Source: Tersicoccus mangrovi
GTDB lineage: Bacteria; Actinomycetota; Actinomycetes; Actinomycetales; Micrococcaceae
Direction of reading: 5' to 3'
Assembly (NCBI RefSeq): GCF_036881825.1
Contig: NZ_JBAJMW010000001.1
Location: 704,441-768,440, forward strand
DNA length: 64,000 bases
A program made the translations under genes and the position numbers. The notes beneath the pieces are model-generated. The model was not told the origin of the DNA, ran no database searches, and was given only the letters and a program-made list of their open reading frames with translations. This document shows, one piece after another, positions 58,888 to 64,000 of this stretch (positions within the stretch are counted from its first letter, which is position 1; every line of letters starts with the position of its first letter).

Positions 58888-59337
58888 TCAGAGGGGAACG
58901 ACCTGCAGGTCGATCGTGGCGGAGACGTCCTCGTGCAGACGGACGGTCGCCTGGTAGGTGCCGGTGGACTTGATGTGTCCGGGCAGCTCCACCGTGCGCT
59001 TGTCGATCGAGCCCAGTCCGGCCGAGGACACCGCCGTGGCGACGTCGTCGGTCTTGACCGTGCCGAACAGGCGGCCGGACTCGCCGGCCTTGACCTTGAT
59101 CTGCACGGGCGTGGACGAGAGCTTCGCGGCCAGCGCCTGGGCGTCGGCCAGGGAGGCGACGGCGCGGGCCTTGCGGGCCGCACGGATCGACGCGACCTGG
59201 TTCTCGCCACCGCGGGACCAGGTCAGCGCGAAGCCACGCGGGAGGAGGTAGTTGCGGGCGTACCCGTTCTTCACCTCGACCACGTCACCTGCGGTGCCGA
59301 GCCCGGTGACTTCCTGGGTCAGAATCAGCTTTGCCAT
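58888..59337 (-). CDS. rplI: 50S ribosomal protein L9
   Basis: 149 residues, MAKLILTQEVTGLGTAGDVV, then VKNGYARNYLLPRGFAL, the rRNA-binding N-domain, a connecting helix, and the C-domain ending LQVVPL. Length is standard. AAAGGA precedes the ATG. It is the last gene of the rpsF-ssb-rpsR-rplI unit; dnaB, usually next, is displaced by more than 5 kb. Confidence 0.98.
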   Translation of the reverse strand: MAKLILTQEVTGLGTAGDVVEVKNGYARNYLLPRGFALTWSRGGENQVASIRAARKARAVASLADAQALAAKLSSTPVQIKVKAGESGRLFGTVKTDDVATAVSSAGLGSIDKRTVELPGHIKSTGTYQATVRLHEDVSATIDLQVVPL

Positions 59338-59357
59338 GAGAAGTGGTTCCTTTCCGC

Positions 59358-59597
59358 TCAGCCGCGGCCGGCGCCGGAGTAGGGCAGCAGCGCGACTTCG
59401 CGCGCGTTCTTGATCGCCAGGGCGATCTTGCGCTGCTCCTGAACGGACACGCCGGTCACGCGGCGGGCGCGGATCTTCCCGCGGTCGGAGATGAACTTCC
59501 GCAGCAGGGCGACGTCCTTGTAGTCGATGACAGTGACGTCGGCCGCCTTGAGCGGGTTCTGCTTCGGTTTCGGCTTGCGGATCTCAGCCTTGGCCAT
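59358..59597 (-). CDS. rpsR: 30S ribosomal protein S18
   Basis: 79 residues with the S18 core DYKDVALLRKFISDRGKIRA and RRVTGVSVQEQRKIALAIKN. AAGGAG precedes the ATG. No zinc-binding cysteines are seen, so this is the zinc-independent form. It lies between ssb and rplI. Confidence 0.98.
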   Translation of the reverse strand: MAKAEIRKPKPKQNPLKAADVTVIDYKDVALLRKFISDRGKIRARRVTGVSVQEQRKIALAIKNAREVALLPYSGAGRG

Positions 59598-59728
59598 CGT
59601 GGTGCTCCTTCATGTTTCGTGGAGCCCGCGGACACGGTCCGCGGGATGGGGTGAATGGGGATGGGGGCGACGCTTGTGCGTCACCCCGTGGTCCCGGCGA
59701 GGCCGGGACGCGACGGTCGGAAGACCGA

Positions 59729-60295
59729 TCAGAACGGAGGCTCGGAGTCCGCGCCGTTGCCCCACCCCGAGGAGGTGGAGGTCCCGGGCGTGGCCCACGG
59801 GTCGTCGTTGGACTGCTGGCCGCCACCGGAGTTGCCGCCGCCGTAGCCGCCCTGGCCACCGCCGGAGTTGCCCCCGCCGAAGCCGCCCTGGTTGCCGCCG
59901 CCGAAGCCGCCGCCTCCCTGGCCGCCGCCGCGGGCGTTGCGGTTGACCTTGGCCGAGGCGTACCGCAGCGAGGGGCCGATCTCGTCGACCTCCAGCTCGA
60001 TGACGGTGCGCCGCTCGCCTTCCTTGGTGTCGTACGAGCGGGACTTCAGGCGGCCCTGCGCAACCACGCGGGTGCCCTTGGTCAGCGTCTCGGCGACGTT
60101 CTCGGCCGCCTCACGCCACACCGACGCGCGGAGGAACAGCGTCTCGCCGTCCTTCCACTCGTTGGCCTGCCGGTCGAACGTCCGGGGAGTGGACGCGATC
60201 GTGAAGTTCGCGACGGCGGAACCGGACGGCGTGAACCGCAGCTCCGGATCGGCCGTCAGGTTGCCCACGACGGTGATGACGGTCTCGCCTGCCAT
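59729..60295 (-). CDS. ssb: Single-stranded DNA-binding protein
   Basis: 188 residues. The OB-fold (about 1-110) begins AGETVITVVGNLTADPELRF. A Gly/Gln/Asn-rich disordered linker (GGGQGGGGFGGGNQGG) leads to the acidic tip DSEPPF that recruits repair and replication partners. A role in replication and repair fits its place between rpsF and rpsR. Confidence 0.98.
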   Translation of the reverse strand: MAGETVITVVGNLTADPELRFTPSGSAVANFTIASTPRTFDRQANEWKDGETLFLRASVWREAAENVAETLTKGTRVVAQGRLKSRSYDTKEGERRTVIELEVDEIGPSLRYASAKVNRNARGGGQGGGGFGGGNQGGFGGGNSGGGQGGYGGGNSGGGQQSNDDPWATPGTSTSSGWGNGADSEPPF

Positions 60296-60362
60296 CTGCC
60301 CTGCCTTCCGTGATTGACGTGAGTCGATCGGATCGACCGGGTCGGGTGACCCGGTCGGAAGA

Positions 60363-60668
60363 TCACTCGGCGCTGACGCGCTGCTCTTCCGGACGGATGA
60401 TCTTGGTCCGCAGGATCGTCTCGTTCAGGTTGAGCTGACGATCGAGTTCCTGAGCACCGGCCGGGGTCGAGTGGAAGTTGACGACGGCGTAGAACGCCTC
60501 GTTCTTCTTCTGGATGTCGTAGGCCAGGCGACGACGGCCCCAGAAGTCGACCTTGTCGACGGTTCCGCCATCGTTGCGGACCACGTTGAGGAACTTGTCC
60601 AGCGACGGCTGGACCGAGCGCTCCTCGACCTCGGGGTCGATCAGAACCATCAGTTCGTATTCACGCAT
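60363..60668 (-). CDS. rpsF: 30S ribosomal protein S6
   Basis: 101 residues, MREYELMVLIDPEVEERSVQ, with KVDFWGRRRLAYDIQKKNEA and ending RPEEQRVSAE. A strong AAGGAGGT precedes the ATG. It is the first gene of the rpsF-ssb-rpsR-rplI operon; a pairing leader upstream may give feedback control. Confidence 0.98.
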   Translation of the reverse strand: MREYELMVLIDPEVEERSVQPSLDKFLNVVRNDGGTVDKVDFWGRRRLAYDIQKKNEAFYAVVNFHSTPAGAQELDRQLNLNETILRTKIIRPEEQRVSAE

Positions 60669-60678
60669 AAGTGAACCC

Positions 60679-60722
60679 ACCTCCTTCGGGCTAACGGCTG
60701 CGGTCTCTCCGCAGCAGGAGGT
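60679..60722 (-). promoter_or_regulatory. rpsF leader hairpin sequestering the ribosome binding site
   Basis: On the minus-strand RNA, ACCTCCT (60716-60722) is exactly complementary to the Shine-Dalgarno AGGAGGT (60679-60685). Between them GCTGCGG/CCGCAGC (60697-60703 and 60709-60715) forms a perfect 7-bp hairpin, with CCG motifs beside it. An S6:S18-binding leader is known in many bacteria; this may be the local version. Confidence 0.5.
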
Positions 60723-60823
60723 TCGTGCGCTTGGTCGGTGCGGGCTCATGACCCCGTCGCGGCGACCACGGCGGACGCACACGGACAGAGCCGTGCCCAG
60801 CACAGACTTCCCCATCCTACCAG

Positions 60824-61738
60824 TCAGACGTCCCGAGACTGGACGAGGGCGATGCCCGCCCCGAGCAGGGCGACGGGCCACGCCGCGATCACGGCCCACG
60901 AGCCGGCGGCGTCGAGCTTGCCCGAGGCCGTCGGATCGAGGGCCTGCGTGTGCGCGGTGCTCGGCAGGAAGGCCGCGACCCACTGCACCCAGTCCTGCCG
61001 GAAGATGGCCACCAGGATGGGGAAGACCAGCAGGATCGCGACCAGGACGACGATCGCGGCGGCCGTGTTGCGGATCAGGGCGCCCAGACCCAGCCCCATG
61101 ACGGCGACGGCCGCGGCGTACAGCCCGGAGAGGAAGACGATCTGCGGGACGAGCCGCGCGTCGAACGCGAAGTCGAGGTTCGCCGGGCGCAGCAGCGGCT
61201 GGGTGACCACGTAGCCGAGCAGCTCGCACACGGTGATGGTCACCCAGGAGACGACGGTCAGCACGATCGCCTTCGCGACGAACACGGGCCATCGGGCGGG
61301 CACCGCCGTCATCGTCGCCGTGATCGACCGGTTGCCGAACTCTCCGGAGACGAACATGGCCCCCATCGAGCCGAGCACGAGGATGGCCAGGGACAGGCCC
61401 GACGAGGGCACGGTGTGCACGAAGTCCGTGCCTCCTGCCCCGCCCGGGCCACCGGGACCGCCCGGGCCGCCGCCGGTGTTGTCGCGGGTGAAGGAGGCGA
61501 TGCCCCACGCGCTCAGCGCAGCGAAGCCGACCATCAGGACGACGGTCACGAGCAGCAGCACCCAGGTGGAGCGCAGGCCGAAGAACTTGATGATCTCGGC
61601 GGAGAGCACCCGCCCGAACGACGGGCCGGCCCCGGGACGGGAAGCCGCCCCGGGCCTGCCGGCGGGCCCGCCGCCGGTCCTGCCGTCGGCAACGGGCGCA
61701 CGGTGTGCGGGGACGTGGGCTTCGCCGGCGGCGCTCAT
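60824..61738 (-). CDS. ABC-2-type transporter permease
   Basis: 304 residues. A hydrophilic Gly/Ala/Pro-rich N-terminus of about 45 residues is followed by AEIIKFFGLRSTWVLLLVTV and five further helices, a layout common to ABC-2 permeases paired with single ATPases (NatB/BcrB-like). A glycine/proline-rich loop (GGGPGGPGGPGG) follows helix 1. Its start overlaps the ATPase stop (ATGA). The exported substrate, possibly a peptide antibiotic or ion, is unknown. Confidence 0.87.
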   Translation of the reverse strand: MSAAGEAHVPAHRAPVADGRTGGGPAGRPGAASRPGAGPSFGRVLSAEIIKFFGLRSTWVLLLVTVVLMVGFAALSAWGIASFTRDNTGGGPGGPGGPGGAGGTDFVHTVPSSGLSLAILVLGSMGAMFVSGEFGNRSITATMTAVPARWPVFVAKAIVLTVVSWVTITVCELLGYVVTQPLLRPANLDFAFDARLVPQIVFLSGLYAAAVAVMGLGLGALIRNTAAAIVVLVAILLVFPILVAIFRQDWVQWVAAFLPSTAHTQALDPTASGKLDAAGSWAVIAAWPVALLGAGIALVQSRDV

Positions 61739-62664
61739 CGGGTCTTCCCTTCGGCGACCGGCTCGGTCGCGCGGTAGTCGACGTGGTCGTGGGTCAGGCG
61801 CAGGTAGGTGTCCTCGAGGGACGCGCGCAGCGGGGTCAACTCGCTCAGCAGCAACCCGTGGTCCAGCGCCGCCCGGGAGATCTGAAGCGGGTCCCGGCCG
61901 GTGACGACGAGCGCGCCGTCGGCGCGTGCCTCGACGGCGACGCCGTCCCCGGCGATCGCGCGGCCGAGCCGCTCGGTGTCCGGAGAGCGCACCAGCACGC
62001 GCGGCTGGCTCTCACCCTCGAGCATGTCGTCGATCGGGGCGTCGGCCATCAGCCGACCCTGGGCGATGACCACGAGGTGGTCCGCGGTCTGCGCCATCTC
62101 GCTCATCAGGTGGGAAGAGATCAGCACCGTGCGGCCCTCCGCGGCGAGCGCGCGGGCCAGGTTGCGGACCCAGATGACACCCTCGGGGTCGAGGCCGTTG
62201 ACGGGTTCGTCGAGCACGAGGACGCCGGGGTCACCGAGCATCGCGGTCGCGATCCCGAGCCGCTGGCCCATGCCGAGGGAGAACCCGCCGATCCGCTTGC
62301 CGGCGACATCGGTGAGCCCGGTCAGGCCGAGCACCTCGTCGACGCGGCGCCGCGGAATGCCGTGCGTCGCCGCGAGGGCGCGCAGGTGGTTGCGGGCCGT
62401 GCGGCCGGGGTGAACGGCACGCGCCTCGAGCAGGGTGCCGACCTCGCGCAGGGGGGCGGCGAGCTCCCGGTACCGCCTGCCGTCGAACGTCACGGACCCC
62501 GAGGTGGCCCGGTCCAGGCCGACGGCGATGCGCATCGTGGTGGACTTGCCGGCGCCGTTGGGCCCGAGGAACCCCGTCACGGTGCCCGAACGGACGGTGA
62601 AGGAGAGGTCGTCGACGGCGACCTTGTCCCCGAATCGTTTGGTCAGGTGGTCGACCTGGATCAT
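61735..62664 (-). CDS. ABC transporter ATP-binding protein, drug/bacitracin-exporter type
   Basis: 309 residues from ATG 62664. Walker A GFLGPNGAGKSTTMRIAVGL, signature SLGMGQRLGIATAM (a variant of LSGGQ), Walker B VLVLDEPVNGLDPEG and switch SSHLMSEM are present. This is the CcmA/BcrA-like group, with a C-terminal domain of about 90 residues (ARADGALVVTGRDPLQISRA). Co-translated with the permease, it forms a complete exporter. Confidence 0.93.
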   Translation of the reverse strand: MIQVDHLTKRFGDKVAVDDLSFTVRSGTVTGFLGPNGAGKSTTMRIAVGLDRATSGSVTFDGRRYRELAAPLREVGTLLEARAVHPGRTARNHLRALAATHGIPRRRVDEVLGLTGLTDVAGKRIGGFSLGMGQRLGIATAMLGDPGVLVLDEPVNGLDPEGVIWVRNLARALAAEGRTVLISSHLMSEMAQTADHLVVIAQGRLMADAPIDDMLEGESQPRVLVRSPDTERLGRAIAGDGVAVEARADGALVVTGRDPLQISRAALDHGLLLSELTPLRASLEDTYLRLTHDHVDYRATEPVAEGKTR

Positions 62665-62714
62665 GCCGCTGCCTCTCGTGCCCTCGTGGGGCTGACGGGT
62701 CGGTGGCTCCCACG

Positions 62715-63914
62715 CTACCGAATACGGCCGCCGCTCTCGACGGTGTGTTCCCCCACGGGTTGGGGTCGGGCGGCGCGCACGGCGAGCGTGGAGGCCAGCG
62801 CGACGACGCCGACGGCCAGCAGGGCGGTGCGGATCCCGACGTGATCCCCGAGGAAGCCGAGCAGCGGCGGCCCGGCGAGGAACGCGGAGTAGCCGATCGT
62901 CGTGACGACGGAGACGCGGGCGGCCGCGCGTCGGGGCTCGTCCGCCGCGGCGGAGATGCCGAGCGGGAAGCCCATGGCCGCGCCGGCACCCCACAGCACC
63001 GCGCCGATCAGGGCGGGCACGACACCGGGACCGAGGACGAACAGCAGGACGCCGATCAGCCCGGTGCCGAAGCTCGCGTACAGGACCGCGACCCGACCGA
63101 ACCGGTCGACGAGGGACGAGCCGGCGTAGCGGAAGACGGTCATCGACAGGACGAAGGCCGCGAACGTGAGGGCGCCGGTGGCCTGGTCGGCGCCGAGCCC
63201 GTCGACGGCGGCCTTGGCGATCCAGTCGTTGGCGGCGCCCTCGGTCAGGGCCGCCCCGAGCACGATCAGCCCGAGCACGAGGGTGCGCGGTTCCCGCCAC
63301 GCGTCGAGCCGTCCGGGCGCCGGGCCGCCGTCCGGCTCGTGGACGCTGTCCGGCAGGAACCAGCGCGGGATGACGGCCATCGCCACGATCGCGAGGACGA
63401 CGATCCCCCAGAGGTGGACGGGCAGCGACACTCCCGCGCCGGCCATGCCGGCGCCGACGAGGGCGCCGATGAAGGCGCCGCCGGAGAAGCCGGCGTGGAA
63501 CTTCGGCAGGACGGTGGCGCGCAGCGCCCGCTCGACCTCCGTGCCCTGGATGTTCATCGACACGTCCCACAGGGCGATACCGGCGCCGAGGACGAAGAGC
63601 GCGACGCCGGTCAGGGTGACGGAGGACACGGTGAGCGCCCCGCCGAGGCCGGCCGCGCCCGCCGCCGCGATGACCGAGCCGACCCGGACGCTGGCCGCCG
63701 AGCCGAGGCGGTTGACGATGGCCCCGCTGAGCGGCAGGGCGAGCAGGGAGCCGACGGCGCCGAACAGGAGCAGGCCGCCGATCTGGCCGGAACTCAGATG
63801 CAGGAGCTGCGCGGCGGCGGGGATGCGGGCCGCCCAGGTGGCGAAGAGGAAGCCGTTGAAGACGAAGACGACGAAGGTGGCGACGAGCGCGGCGCGCGTC
63901 GGGCGGGTGGACAC
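62715..63914 (-). CDS. MFS transporter
   Basis: 399 residues from GTG 63914, which lies 9 bases after the stop of the next gene upstream. Twelve hydrophobic helices are visible, with FNGFLFATWAARIPAAAQLL in helix 1 and LPKFHAGFSGGAFIGALVGA. It resembles the YfmO/YcaD-type or sugar-efflux MFS branch without a clear substrate. Same strand as the ABC exporter, 50 bases upstream of it. Confidence 0.87.
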   Translation of the reverse strand: MSTRPTRAALVATFVVFVFNGFLFATWAARIPAAAQLLHLSSGQIGGLLLFGAVGSLLALPLSGAIVNRLGSAASVRVGSVIAAAGAAGLGGALTVSSVTLTGVALFVLGAGIALWDVSMNIQGTEVERALRATVLPKFHAGFSGGAFIGALVGAGMAGAGVSLPVHLWGIVVLAIVAMAVIPRWFLPDSVHEPDGGPAPGRLDAWREPRTLVLGLIVLGAALTEGAANDWIAKAAVDGLGADQATGALTFAAFVLSMTVFRYAGSSLVDRFGRVAVLYASFGTGLIGVLLFVLGPGVVPALIGAVLWGAGAAMGFPLGISAAADEPRRAAARVSVVTTIGYSAFLAGPPLLGFLGDHVGIRTALLAVGVVALASTLAVRAARPQPVGEHTVESGGRIR

Positions 63915-63923
63915 GCTTCCAGC

Positions 63924-64000
63924 CTAGGTGTAGGAGGTCATGACGTTGGCGACGCGGGCCGGGACGCGGCTGGCGGGTGGCTGGTCGGCGCAGGCGGTGT
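63924..64000 (-). CDS. 3' end of a gene running out of the window
   Basis: Reading from the window edge on the minus strand gives about 25 codons (DQPPASRVPARVANVMTSYT) to a TAG at 63924-63926, 9 bases before the MFS start. GC-rich third positions support coding. Too short to identify. Confidence 0.45.
   Translation of the reverse strand, partial: TACADQPPASRVPARVANVMTSYT

Overview
This 64 kb window is chromosomal DNA from a very GC-rich actinobacterium. The rpsF-ssb-rpsR-rplI and dnaB genes, panBDC with a DUF2520 gene, a RskA/SigK-type pair with a class F sortase, many ATGA/GTGA gene overlaps, and TAGNNT-type -10 boxes (some apparently leaderless) all fit Micrococcales, probably Micrococcaceae. 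That placement is inference from gene content. No rRNA, tRNA, CRISPR array, transposase or integrase gene was recognised.

Layout. 0-4.7 kb: a peptide/nickel-type ABC importer (partial binding protein, two permeases, two ATPases). 4.7-9.1 kb: a zinc alcohol dehydrogenase and lutABC for L-lactate oxidation; lutB carries an assembly join (an N flanked by a 67-bp exact duplication). 9.2-16.2 kb: SRPBCC protein, a lone HNH endonuclease, two efflux MFS proteins, and a YeeE/YedE-TusA sulfur pair. 16.3-22.2 kb: a MecA_N-type penicillin-binding lipoprotein, an AroE-like protein and the pantothenate operon (DUF2520-panC-panD-panB). 22.4-29.8 kb: CDF metal exporter, PAP2 phosphatase, YciI, a frameshifted VOC gene, an epimerase, and a divergent MarR/MMPL pair with a palindrome between them. 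29.9-33.1 kb: DUF4397 surface protein, class F sortase, ECF sigma factor and RskA anti-sigma factor on one strand. 33.3-46.8 kb: transporters, a tripeptide-repeat membrane protein, two kinase-like phosphotransferases, a VanY/FG-GAP peptidase, oxidoreductases, and an MHS transporter beside two amidohydrolases.

46.9-51.5 kb is the most unusual part. A HsaA-like flavoprotein gene with a lost 5' end, a short coding-like remnant on the opposite strand and a decapitated alpha/beta-hydrolase gene lead into an AT-richer block. That block encodes a phosphoribosyltransferase-like protein and a retron-type reverse transcriptase. Between and overlapping them is a candidate msr-msd RNA: its ends pair through 9-bp and 6-bp helices about 245 nt apart, and it encloses an 11-bp perfect stem. 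I read this as a tripartite anti-phage retron inserted next to dnaB.

51.5-60.7 kb: dnaB, then a catabolic operon (IclR regulator; CoA-transferase, enoyl-CoA hydratase, hydroxyacyl-CoA dehydrogenase, acyl-CoA dehydrogenase) that separates dnaB from its usual neighbours rplI-rpsR-ssb-rpsF. 60.8-64 kb: a two-gene ABC transporter, an MFS transporter and the 3' end of another gene.
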